Notes: generated by a model not told the origin, from the sequence alone. A stretch of 38,231 bases of DNA from JBGTBQ01 sp041749275 (GCA_041749275.1 JBGTBQ010000232.1:1-38231); one strand, 5' to 3'; numbered from the stretch's first letter, positions 17,371 through 24,332 are shown. Made by a program: numbers and translations.

Positions 17371-17442
17371 GGTAAACGGTGACGGTTAATCGTCAATGCG
17401 GACAGGCATTGACCATTGACCGTTCAATATTCACCGTTCACC
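17371..17442. repeat. Imperfect palindrome made of heptamer-like units
   Basis: The arm 17371-17399 pairs with 17406-17442 apart from a few mismatches and an 8-base bulge, with a 6-base loop. Read on the minus strand it is a run of GGTGAACGGTGA, ACGGTCA, ATGGTCA-like heptamers. Function unknown. Confidence 0.5.
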
Positions 17443-17445
17443 AGC

Positions 17446-17475
17446 TTGACGGGTCGCCTAATTATGGAATACAAA
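17446..17475 (+). promoter_or_regulatory. Putative sigma-70 promoter for mscL
   Basis: TTGACG (17446-17451) and TACAAA (17470-17475) are 18 bases apart, placing a start near 17482 and leaving a leader of about 35 bases before the GTG of mscL. Confidence 0.45.
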
Positions 17476-17517
17476 GCCCGCTGTTCCAGAAAATCATTAT
17501 CGTGAGGCCATTCGAAA

Positions 17518-17958
17518 GTGCTTAAAGAGTTCAGAGAGTTTATCGCGCGTGGAAACGTCATTGATCTGGCCGTGGCGATCATCATCGGCGTCGCGTTTGG
17601 CAAGATTGTCACCTCGCTGGTCGAAGGCATCATCATGCCGCCCATCGGGATGCTGCTCGGCAAAGTGGATTTCTCCAGCCTCTTCATAGTGCTCGATTCG
17701 TCGAAGGGCGTCCCCGTCTCGCTTGTTGACGCGAAGGAGAAGGCCACTCCCATCATCGCCTACGGTCAGTTCCTCAACGATGTGATTGGCTTTCTAATTA
17801 TCGCCTTCGTCATCTTCATCATCATCCGACAGGTCAACCGACTGTGGAGCAAGCAAGGGGAGGAAGCCGAGGGGCCGACGACGAAAGATTGTCCTCACTG
17901 CCTCTCGACCATCCCGCTCAAGGCCACACGCTGCGCGCACTGCACCTCTCAACTATAA
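17518..17958 (+). CDS. mscL: Large-conductance mechanosensitive channel MscL with C-terminal zinc-ribbon-like tail
   Basis: 146 residues, starting at a GTG with GTGAGG about 10 bases upstream. LKEFREFIARGNVIDLAVAI is the diagnostic N-terminal helix and first membrane span; the second span is about residues 86-103 (LNDVIGFLIIAFVIFIII). The protein opens under membrane tension to release solutes during osmotic downshock. The C-terminus carries C125-P-H-C128 and C139-A-H-C142, a likely four-Cys metal knuckle that replaces the plain helical bundle of the E. coli protein. The bidirectional hairpin downstream separates it from the convergent PfpI gene. Confidence 0.96.
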   Translation: MLKEFREFIARGNVIDLAVAIIIGVAFGKIVTSLVEGIIMPPIGMLLGKVDFSSLFIVLDSSKGVPVSLVDAKEKATPIIAYGQFLNDVIGFLIIAFVIFIIIRQVNRLWSKQGEEAEGPTTKDCPHCLSTIPLKATRCAHCTSQL

Positions 17959-17974
17959 GACGAAGAGAAAAGAG

Positions 17975-18003
17975 GAAGGGGAGATAAAAGTCATCTCCCC
18001 TTC
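17975..18003. terminator. Bidirectional hairpin between mscL and the PfpI gene
   Basis: GAAGGGGAGAT (17975-17985) and ATCTCCCCTTC (17993-18003) form a perfect 11-bp stem with a 7-base loop, between two convergent genes. Confidence 0.6.
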
Positions 18004-18041
18004 ACCCCTTCCCATGTTCTCCTGTTCTTCTCATCCGCTCA

Positions 18042-19124
18042 TCAGCCGCTGACGGCGGCGCTGGTCGTCGGTTGCGCCGGTTGCGACTCGTTATCGCCGA
18101 GGCGCGCGTGATAGAAGTCCGCGACGCGCTGTTCGTTCCGTGCGAGGTCAACTTCGATCTCGTCGAAGAGCGAGGCCGTCACGGGGTCGGTGAACTGGTT
18201 CGTCAGGTTGAAGGCATCAACGACGCCGGTCTGCAAGTCGCCCATCGCGCGCCGCAGCAGCGCCACATCGTTTGAAGACTGCAACCAACTCTTCAAAGTC
18301 GCCCACGCACCGCTGCCCGCCGCCTGCAAGTCCTCCTTGCCGCCGAGCGTCGCCAACCGCCCTTCGAGCGACTGAACGTGCCGTCGCTTGCTCACGACAA
18401 TCTCGTCGAAGAGCGTTTTAATCTCCGGGTCGGTCGCCTTCTCAGCGTAGTGCTCAAAGGCCGTCAGCGCATAGCGCTCGCCGCGGATGGCCGTGTTGAT
18501 GCCGGCGACGATCTCGTCCTTCGTCTGCCCGCCCCATTTCTCCGCAAGCGGCCACCACTCGACCGTCAGATCGTTCACGTCGGGGAGGTCAATTCCCTTC
18601 ACGCTCAGACCGAGATGACGCAGGATCGCCGACGTGAAGACGGGCAGGTCCGCGGGCCGCCGCGATGTGATGAGATTGCCGTCCACGACGAGCGGCGCGT
18701 TCTCGTAGTTCGCGCCCGCGTTCTGCATGTCCTTGCGGATGGAGCGAAAGCCGGTCGCGCGCCTGCCGCGCAGTAAATCGCCCTCGATCAAAACCTGCGG
18801 CCCGTGGCAGACGGCGGCGACGAGTTTCCCCGCCTTCATCGCGTCCTCGACGAAGCGCACGGTCTTCATGTTTGTTCGCATCTTGTCGGGCGCGCCGCCC
18901 CCCGGAATAATCACGGCGTCAAAATCCCCGGCGCGCGCATCCGTCGTCGTCGCATCGGCCTCGATGGAGACTTTCATGTTCTTACCCGTGTACTTCTCGT
19001 TCATGCGCGAGCCGAGCACGGTCACGTCCGCGCCCGCTTCTCTCAGCGCCGCGTATGGAATCTGGAACTCACTGTCCTCGACATGGTTCTCGATGAGGAT
19101 GGCGATTTTCTTCTTCTCCGTCAT
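18042..19124 (-). CDS. DJ-1/PfpI family protein fused to a ferritin-like/DUF2383-type helical domain
   Basis: 360 residues; AAGGAG stands at good distance before the ATG. Residues 1-175 are a PfpI-type glutamine-amidotransferase-like fold with the nucleophile elbow AAVCHGPQ (C106, H107), an Ile/Pro/Gly-rich VIIPGGGAPD, and an acidic partner region near ENHVEDSEF. The family includes deglycase/protease-annotated general stress proteins. Residues about 195-340 are a separate all-helical part with repeated Glu/His-bearing helices (AFEHYAEKATDPEIKTLFDE, then VVSKRRHVQSLEGRL), resembling DUF2383 or rubrerythrin-like bundles; the C-terminal ~20 residues look disordered. I infer a role in oxidative or carbonyl stress. 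Whether the helical part binds metal is unknown. Confidence 0.85.
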   Translation of the reverse strand: MTEKKKIAILIENHVEDSEFQIPYAALREAGADVTVLGSRMNEKYTGKNMKVSIEADATTTDARAGDFDAVIIPGGGAPDKMRTNMKTVRFVEDAMKAGKLVAAVCHGPQVLIEGDLLRGRRATGFRSIRKDMQNAGANYENAPLVVDGNLITSRRPADLPVFTSAILRHLGLSVKGIDLPDVNDLTVEWWPLAEKWGGQTKDEIVAGINTAIRGERYALTAFEHYAEKATDPEIKTLFDEIVVSKRRHVQSLEGRLATLGGKEDLQAAGSGAWATLKSWLQSSNDVALLRRAMGDLQTGVVDAFNLTNQFTDPVTASLFDEIEVDLARNEQRVADFYHARLGDNESQPAQPTTSAAVSG

Positions 19125-19228
19125 AGTTCTACTCCTTCAATTTTTTTGTGGCTGGATAGGTTTCCCTGAACAAGGTGGCAAGGCTTGTGCCAGCGCGAAG
19201 ATGGGGAAAATCTCGCCGAACACGCGAA

Positions 19229-19300
19229 AACCGCTCGCAAACCCGTACAAGCCGCGAGCGGTTCCGTCTGTTTTCAACCCAGCGCCGAAAGCGCCGGGTT
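19229..19300 (-). terminator. Two hairpins downstream of lexA
   Basis: AACCGCTCGC (19229-19238) pairs with GCGAGCGGTT (19254-19263), and on the minus strand the stem runs into TTTTCGCG, a short U-run. A second small hairpin (19276-19300, AACCC/GGGTT with GCGC/GCGC) lies between it and the lexA stop. Confidence 0.55.
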
Positions 19301-19335
19301 AATTTCGTCGCTCTCCAAGCGGGATGGTTGAGCAG

Positions 19336-19959
19336 CTATGAAGCAGGTCGCAACAGACCACGAAAGATGCCCTGCACCGTGACCTTCGACGCGTGCAAGC
19401 GGATCGGCGCGTGCTGCGCGTTGGCGGGGCGCAACTCGACTTCGGAGCCGAAGCGGAAGAGGCGCTTCAAGGTGGCGCGCGCGCCTTCGACGAGAGCGAC
19501 GACGATCTCGCCGTCGCGCGCCTCCGTCCGGTTCTCAATGAGCGCGATGTCGCCGTCGCAGATGTGCTCGTCAATCATCGAGTCGCCGGTGACGCGCAGC
19601 GCATAAACCTTATGCGGGTGCACCCGGCCCAGCAGAAAGCGCGGGATCAAGACCTTCTCGCTGTCTTCCACCGTGTCAATCGGAGCGCCCGCCGCGATGC
19701 GGCCCAAGAGCGGCACCTCGCACACGGCTTCCACGTCTATCTCCTCGTGCTGGACGCTCAGACCGAAAGCGCCGTCGGCCCGGCGACGCGCGAGCAGACC
19801 CTGACGCTCAAGGGCGCCGATGTGTTTGGCGATAGTCGCCTTCGACGAAACGCGGAAGTGGCGCGCGATCTGCGCGTAGGAAGGCTCGTAGCCGTGGCGC
19901 TCGATAAAGCGCGTGATGTATTCCAGAATCTCTTTCTGCCGCTGTGTGCGCGGGTGCAT
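19336..19959 (-). CDS. lexA: LexA repressor
   Basis: I start at the ATG at 19959, preceded by AAGGAG; the longer upstream frame has no domain. 207 residues. Residues 1-65 form the winged helix (RQKEILEYITRFIERHGYEP, with RVSSKATIAKHIGALERQGL as recognition region). The C-terminal peptidase S24 domain has the self-cleavage pair A90-G91 in GRIAAGAP, catalytic Ser127 (GDSMID) and Lys165 (ARATLKRL). It represses SOS genes and cleaves itself with RecA filaments after DNA damage. A good promoter with an overlapping GTTC-N9-GAAC palindrome lies upstream, which suggests autoregulation. Confidence 0.95.
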   Translation of the reverse strand: MHPRTQRQKEILEYITRFIERHGYEPSYAQIARHFRVSSKATIAKHIGALERQGLLARRRADGAFGLSVQHEEIDVEAVCEVPLLGRIAAGAPIDTVEDSEKVLIPRFLLGRVHPHKVYALRVTGDSMIDEHICDGDIALIENRTEARDGEIVVALVEGARATLKRLFRFGSEVELRPANAQHAPIRLHASKVTVQGIFRGLLRPAS

Positions 19960-20044
19960 AAAGACATGTCTCCTTGCTCGGTGAAGAGTCCGCAAGGTCG
20001 CTGCGGAGGGGTGCGGCGACTTTCTCCTGCTGCGCTGTGGCGTG

Positions 20045-20073
20045 ATTCTATGTTCGCGCCGGTGGAACGTCAA
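20045..20073 (-). promoter_or_regulatory. Putative lexA promoter with candidate LexA operator in the spacer
   Basis: On the minus strand TTGACG (20073-20068) and TAGAAT (20050-20045) are separated by exactly 17 bases. The palindrome GTTC-N9-GAAC (20052-20068) fills the spacer and overlaps the -35, a classic place for a repressor. GTTC/GAAC half-sites are used by several known LexA groups, but this spacing is not one I can match. The leader would be about 80 bases. Confidence 0.5.
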
Positions 20074-20179
20074 GCCTGAGAAAAACGAGATTAGCCACGG
20101 AGCCACAAAGACACGGAGAGCAAGACCGGAAAGCAGTATTGATATGGCAATTTGCAATTGGATGCGACCACATCAACGA

Positions 20180-20246
20180 CCGTTTAGAGGTGGGCAATGC
20201 CCGCCGGTTCAACTTGAGACGGCGGGCATTGCCCGCCTCTAAACGG
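20180..20246. repeat. 26-bp hairpin sharing its core with the hairpin at 11164-11224
   Basis: Arms 20180-20205 and 20221-20246 pair over 26 bases with one G-T pair and a 15-base loop. The left arm and loop contain TGCCCGCCGGTTCAACTT, identical to 18 bases of the hairpin after the TPR gene. Confidence 0.65.
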
Positions 20247-20276
20247 TCGCACCCAATTGCAAACCACTGTAAGAAG

Positions 20277-20301
20277 GGAGAGTTGAATCATTCAACTCTC
20301 C
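20277..20301 (-). terminator. Palindrome downstream of the first SYLF gene
   Basis: GGAGAGTTGAAT and ATTCAACTCTCC flank a single base, forming a near-complete palindrome 66 bases past the SYLF stop. Confidence 0.45.
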
Positions 20302-20366
20302 TGCACAACGAAACTTTTCTCTCTCTTTCTGATTACTCTCCGGGCCTCTGTGGCTCCGTGGCTAAT

Positions 20367-21125
20367 TCATTTGATCGAGTATCGCGCGAGCGCGTTCGGG
20401 AAGACGATAACTCCGGCGGGCGCGTCGGCCATCATCACCTTGTTGCTCCCGGTCAAAATATCGGCGGCCTTGTGTCCGTAGACGGCCTCGTTCAAGTTGT
20501 TGTCCGGGTTGATAACCGCGCCTTTGAGTTCGAGACCGGCGAAGAGACCCTTGCTGCGCGAATAAGAGAGGATGCCGGCGTCGAGCGTGAGGTTCGTCGT
20601 GGCGCTCGCCGAGCGCCCGACGGGGCCGGCGGCGGCGCTCGCCTCGCCGCCCATCTCGAACTTGTCTTCGAGTAGACCCTTCAGCGCGTCGCCATTCATA
20701 AACAGCAGCACCACGTCCGTCTTCGCCGCGCCGATCTGGAGGCCGACGCTCGCGCCGCCCAACTTGAAGTAGACGGGCACACTCCACCCGCCCGTCACGC
20801 GGCGGCTGATGACACCGCTGCCGCCGCGCCCGCCGACGACGAAGCCCGCCTTGAGGACGCCGGGGAAGACGGCGACCGCCTCCGCCTTATCGAGCAACTC
20901 ACGCGGGATCGCGCGGTCGGGCGCCTCCATCACCTTGTCAAAAACCTTGGCGGCGTTCGCGGCCTTCTTCGACGCCTCCTTCAACTGCTTCGGGCTGGCC
21001 GCCGTCGTGGGCGTTTGCGCTCGCCGCTGCCGCTCGCCCTGTGCGAACCCCACGGTCGAGAAAGTTGTGGACACCAGCGCCAGCGCCCACGCCGCCGTAA
21101 ACAGTTTTCGCAATGAAAGCTTCAT
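20367..21125 (-). CDS. Exported SYLF-domain (YSC84-like) lipid-binding protein, copy 1
   Basis: 252 residues with a signal peptide ending near VGFAQ and a good AGGGGAGA ribosome site. From about residue 50 the SYLF/Ysc84 pattern is clear: RAIPRELLDKAEAVAVFPGV, GFVVGGRGGSGVISRR, then GGASVGLQIGAAKTDVVLLF and the conserved DAGILSYSRSKGLFAGLELKG near the end. The domain binds phosphoinositides in eukaryotes; bacterial members are secreted or periplasmic with unclear roles. It is followed on the same strand by hairpins and then lexA, and is preceded by a paralogue. Confidence 0.9.
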   Translation of the reverse strand: MKLSLRKLFTAAWALALVSTTFSTVGFAQGERQRRAQTPTTAASPKQLKEASKKAANAAKVFDKVMEAPDRAIPRELLDKAEAVAVFPGVLKAGFVVGGRGGSGVISRRVTGGWSVPVYFKLGGASVGLQIGAAKTDVVLLFMNGDALKGLLEDKFEMGGEASAAAGPVGRSASATTNLTLDAGILSYSRSKGLFAGLELKGAVINPDNNLNEAVYGHKAADILTGSNKVMMADAPAGVIVFPNALARYSIK

Positions 21126-21273
21126 TCCATCTCCCCTTCAAAAAAAGCGTTCCGCACGGATATTAGAGTCCGGCTGTAGGATGCCGTTTCCGCACGCGGA
21201 GCCGCCCGCAATTTGAACCGGCACTCCACACCGCCCGCGCCGTTCTCTCATCTTCAACAATCAATCAGTGCGT

Positions 21274-21990
21274 CTATCGCCGGACAGAGTAGCGACTCAG
21301 TTGGAGCGGGAAGGCGCGCACCTTCGTCGGCACGGTCGCATTCTCACTGCTCGCCAGCAAGGCATTCGCCTTCCGCCCGTAGAAAGCTTCGTTGAGGTCG
21401 TTGTCAGGCGTGATGGCGACGCCCTTGAGCGCCGCGCCGATAAAGGCGCCTTGGCTGCGCGAGTAGGTGAGGATGCCGGCGTCGAGCGTCAGGTTGGTGC
21501 TCGCGCCGACCGTCCTCCCGACCGGCCCGGCGGCGATATCGGCCTCGCCCCCGATCTCGAACTTGTCCTCCATCAGCCCCTTCAGCGCGCCCTCATTCAT
21601 AAAGAGCAAGACGTAATCGGTCTTCGCGCCCCCGACCTGAAAACCGACGCTCCCGCCGGCCAGATTGTAGAAGACGGGCGCGCCCCACCCGCGCTTTGCC
21701 GTCCGGCGACTGATGACGCAATCACCTTTGCGTCCGCCCACGATGAAAGCGGCCTTCAGCACGCCGTGGCAGACGGCGACCGCCTCCGCGCCTTCGATCA
21801 GGTCGCGCGGGATGCCGCGTTCAGGCACCGACATAATCTTCAACAAAACCTGCGCCGCCTCGTTCGCGTGGCGCGCGGCGTCCTTCGCACGCTTGCGCGG
21901 CGCACGGCCCGTAGTCTGCGCCGCGGCAAACGCGGCGCACAGCGCAATCCCCAACACGGAAACGACGATTCGATACAGCGATCCTCTCAT
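21274..21990 (-). CDS. Exported SYLF-domain (YSC84-like) protein, copy 2
   Basis: 238 residues with a signal peptide (YRIVVSVLGIALCAAFAAA) and an AAGGGTGAG ribosome site. The same landmarks occur in the same order as in the neighbouring copy: RGIPRDLIEGAEAVAVCHGV, AFIVGGRKGDCVISRR, GGSVGFQVGGAKTDYVLLFM and DAGILTYSRSQGAFIGAALKG. The two are therefore a tandem duplication that has diverged, most strongly in the first 50 residues. A 148-base gap separates them, so they could be co-transcribed. Confidence 0.9.
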   Translation of the reverse strand: MRGSLYRIVVSVLGIALCAAFAAAQTTGRAPRKRAKDAARHANEAAQVLLKIMSVPERGIPRDLIEGAEAVAVCHGVLKAAFIVGGRKGDCVISRRTAKRGWGAPVFYNLAGGSVGFQVGGAKTDYVLLFMNEGALKGLMEDKFEIGGEADIAAGPVGRTVGASTNLTLDAGILTYSRSQGAFIGAALKGVAITPDNDLNEAFYGRKANALLASSENATVPTKVRAFPLQLSRYSVRR

Positions 21991-22047
21991 GCTCTCACCC
22001 TTTCTGCTGATGCCTGTGGGAAGACGAGTGATTATGCCACAGACCGA

Positions 22048-22545
22048 CTATCGGAGGAGCGGTCTGATCTTCTCCTCGAACTCTTCCGGCTGAAGGATGC
22101 CATTGATTATCTCTCGCATCTTACCTGCGCGATCAATGACGACGGTCGCGGGAAGTATGTCACCGATGCCGAACGCGCGTGCAGTCCTCCGCGTGCCGAT
22201 TACGATGGGGTAGTTGACTTTCAAACGTCGCGCGAGTCCACGCACGTTTTTTTTCTGTTCAGGCGGGTGCGTGATGCCGATGACTTGCAACGACGCGCCA
22301 TACTGCTTTTGCAGCGCGACGAGTTCTGGAATCTCCGCGCGACACGGAGGACACCACGTCGCCCAGAAGTTCAACAGCACGACGCGACCGCGATACTTGT
22401 CGAGTTGCACGGAGCGCCCGTTGATGTCGCGGAAGCTTTTTACCGGGGGCGTCGTTCCGCCGTTCTGCGCGACGGTAACAGAGGGCGCGGCACAAAGCGT
22501 GAGCAACAACAGCGCAGCTTTCATCGTCGCACGCATGATGGTCAT
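22048..22545 (-). CDS. TlpA/ResA-like periplasmic thiol-disulfide oxidoreductase
   Basis: 165 residues. A signal peptide (AALLLLTLCAAPSVTVAQ) is followed by a thioredoxin fold: VVLLNFWATWCPPCRAEIPE with the active-site C65-P-P-C68, and a cis-Pro loop in DILPATVVIDRAGK. It should reduce or rearrange disulfides in the periplasm. Three possible ATGs lie within eight codons (22545, 22536, 22524) and none has a clear Shine-Dalgarno. It lies 57 bases upstream of the second SYLF gene on the same strand. Confidence 0.9.
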   Translation of the reverse strand: MTIMRATMKAALLLLTLCAAPSVTVAQNGGTTPPVKSFRDINGRSVQLDKYRGRVVLLNFWATWCPPCRAEIPELVALQKQYGASLQVIGITHPPEQKKNVRGLARRLKVNYPIVIGTRRTARAFGIGDILPATVVIDRAGKMREIINGILQPEEFEEKIRPLLR

Positions 22546-22865
22546 GTTAGAAATGGCGGGACACCTTTCAGCTTAGAGTCCGCGGAGCAGACGGACAGAG
22601 TAAAGCCCGGAGTAGAATGCGAACGCGCGGAACCCTCTCCGTGAACTGAGAGCATGTCTAAAAAGCCATGTGCCGAAGCTCCGTGAGGAGCGGAATGTTT
22701 ATAGCCCATCGCGTGCCACGAGGTCGCTGAAGCTCCGTGAGGAGCGACATGGTAGGCGCTGCCGCCCCTCCGGGGCTTGAAAGAACAAGCGGGCTACAAA
22801 CATTCCGCCCCTAATGGGGCTTTTTAGACACGCTCTGAGGGGCGACGGTTCCCACACACGCTCCT
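22546..22865. other. Intergenic region holding a structured repeat element
   Basis: The 320 bases between the TlpA-like gene and the candidate selenoprotein stop hold no gene. Most of the space is the repeat element at 22650-22835. Confidence 0.6.
22650..22835. repeat. Composite palindromic repeat element (dispersed family)
   Basis: The ends GAGCATGTCTAAAAAGCC (22650-22667) and its complement (22818-22835) match with one mismatch. Inside, CGGAATGTTTATAGCCC (22691-22707) pairs with 22791-22807, again with one mismatch. GAAGCTCCGTGAGGAGCG occurs twice (22675-22692 and 22729-22746), each a small GCTCC-GTGA-GGAGC hairpin. A related element lies at 36598-36747. No transposase is present; it could be a non-autonomous or REP-like element. 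Confidence 0.65.
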
Positions 22866-24332
22866 CTAAAACAGATAACGCATCCCCAACAACAGGCCGC
22901 CGCTCGAACGTAGCGCGAGCGCCCCCGTCCGGCGCACGACCGGCAGTTGCACGCTCCCCTCGAAGACGACGCGCGGCGTCGCCACATACTGAAGCGCGGG
23001 CGCAACGTAAAATTCCGTCGCGCGGCTCTCCGCGACCTCACGCCCATCGCTGTGCCCCGCGCCGCGCCGCACGAAGTTGGTCTCAAGAATCGCAAAAATC
23101 TCCCCGGTCGGTCGCCGGTATTTGAAGGGGAAGATGACGAACTCAAGGTCTGTGTTGAGGCGCAGTTCGTGGCCCGTGCGATAGCCCGCGCGCTCGGAGC
23201 GCAGGACGCCCTCGACGTTCCCGCCAAAGATCAACCGCCCGCGCGCCTGCGAATAAGCCATATCCATGTGGGCCGCGAGACCGCCGTTGATGGGCGACAA
23301 CTGCTCGCGCACGAAGGCAGGTACGCCCGGCAAGCGCGCGGCGTCGGGCGCGCCCGTGCTACCCGTCGGAAGTTCCAGCCCGAACCGCGCCGCCGCCTGT
23401 CGGTCGCCCCACTCCTCGACGACGCGATAAAAGCGGTACTTGCCCGACAGGATGAAGTTGCCGAAACCCGCCCCCGAACCTTCATTCACGCCGTCGTCAA
23501 ATGAAGTGCGAGAGAAGGCCGCCTCCGTCTCCAACTGCAAACGCGGCGTCGGCGTGTAGGACACGTTGACGCTCAACGTCTGGCGATTGACTTCGAGACT
23601 GCCGAGGCGCTGGCGCGTGAAGGAGATGCGCGGCGTGATGGCCCCGCCCTTGTAGACCGTCAGGCCCGGACTCGTCGTGCGAATTGGCGAGAACGACAGC
23701 GCCCGTGCGTCCGGTGTTGCGGGCGCGGACGGTGCGACCGGCGGCAACGCCAACTCGAATAAGTTGCCGCGCAGGCGGCCTACGGCGGCGCGTGGTTTTT
23801 CCGGCGCGGGCGTTTCGGCGGGCTTGCCCGTGGTGACCGCCGAAATCCTTTCAAGCGTTTCCTGTCCCGTGCCCACGGTCGTCCAGCCGCCGCTTACTTC
23901 CGCGCGCTGCCCCTCTTTCAACTCGCTCTGCTTCAGCGCGGCGGTATCGAGCGCAAACGTTTGCGCCGTGCCGTCGGCGACGAGCGCCCAGCCCGACGCC
24001 TCGCGCCGAAGCGTACCGGCGACGGTGATCTCGGCGGAGGCGAGCGTGTAGCCGGCCTGCTTGAGCGCGTGCTTCAGCGCGGCGAACGAGACGGATTTCT
24101 CCGGCCTCGGCGTAAACGCGCCGACCCCACGCTTGATGTCGGTGATTTCTACTTCCTTCAGCTTCGGTGCGAATTCGAGACGGCTCACGGCCTTCTGAAT
24201 GTTGTACACTCAATTGCCGCACAGGTAGCCGTCAATCTTCATCTTCACGCGCCGCGCCTGCGCGCGGCCCTCGCCCGCGCCGCCAAAGAGCAGCGCCAGA
24301 ACGGTGAACGCTAGTACGAATCGTTTTTTCAT
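22866..24332 (-). CDS. Candidate selenoprotein: signal peptide + HMA domain (CxxU) + outer-membrane beta-barrel
   Basis: Read from the ATG at 24332 (GAGGA about 8 bases upstream) through an in-frame TGA at 24212-24210 to the stop at 22866: 488 residues. Residues 1-25 are a signal peptide (MKKRFVLAFTVLALLFGG). Residues 28-75 match a heavy-metal-associated domain: VKMKIDGYLCGN, then the TGA, then VYNIQKAVSRLEF and KEVEITD. The TGA (residue 41) occupies the second Cys of the HMA CxxC; C38 is the first. A hairpin just after it fits a bacterial SECIS. A linker domain (about 95-160) leads to a beta-barrel with strands such as LSVNVSYTPTPRLQLETEAAF and a C-terminal LLLGMRYLF beta-signal. If the TGA were a true stop, the rest would need the GTG at 24209, which has no ribosome site and would lack both signal peptide and the metal motif. 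A nonsense mutation or sequencing error remains possible. No sel genes are in the window. Confidence 0.72.
24174..24199 (-). promoter_or_regulatory. Putative bacterial SECIS hairpin
   Basis: On the minus strand, 10 bases after the in-frame TGA, UUCAGAAGGC (24199-24190) pairs with GCCGUCUCGAA (24184-24174): nine Watson-Crick pairs, one A-G mismatch and one bulged C. The apical loop is CGUGA, containing the GU typical of SelB-recognised loops. The loop G lies 22 bases past the TGA. Predicted by eye only. Confidence 0.5.

Larger units (their letters stand above)
17133..17517. other. Divergent intergenic region with two hairpins
   Basis: These 385 bases separate the subtilase (-) from mscL (+) and hold no convincing gene. 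A 9-bp stem (one G-T pair) lies at 17195-17218. An imperfect hairpin at 17371-17442 is built from heptamer-like units (ACGGTGA, ACGGTCA, ATGGTCA on the minus strand). The mscL promoter is listed separately. Confidence 0.5.
19960..20366. other. Intergenic region rich in nested inverted repeats
   Basis: No gene is seen in these 407 bases. Besides the lexA promoter they hold a hairpin at 20180-20246, another at 20277-20301, and an outer inverted repeat TTAGCCACGGAGCCAC (20091-20106) with its complement at 20350-20365 that brackets both. Confidence 0.6.

Noticed and set aside
22675..22746. Direct repeats resembling a tiny CRISPR
   Set aside because: There are only two 18-base copies, each self-complementary, inside a larger palindrome, and no cas genes.
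22866..24209. Short version of the HMA-barrel protein starting at GTG 24209
   Set aside because: There is no Shine-Dalgarno before this GTG. The product would lose its signal peptide and the first metal-binding Cys although it ends in an outer-membrane barrel.
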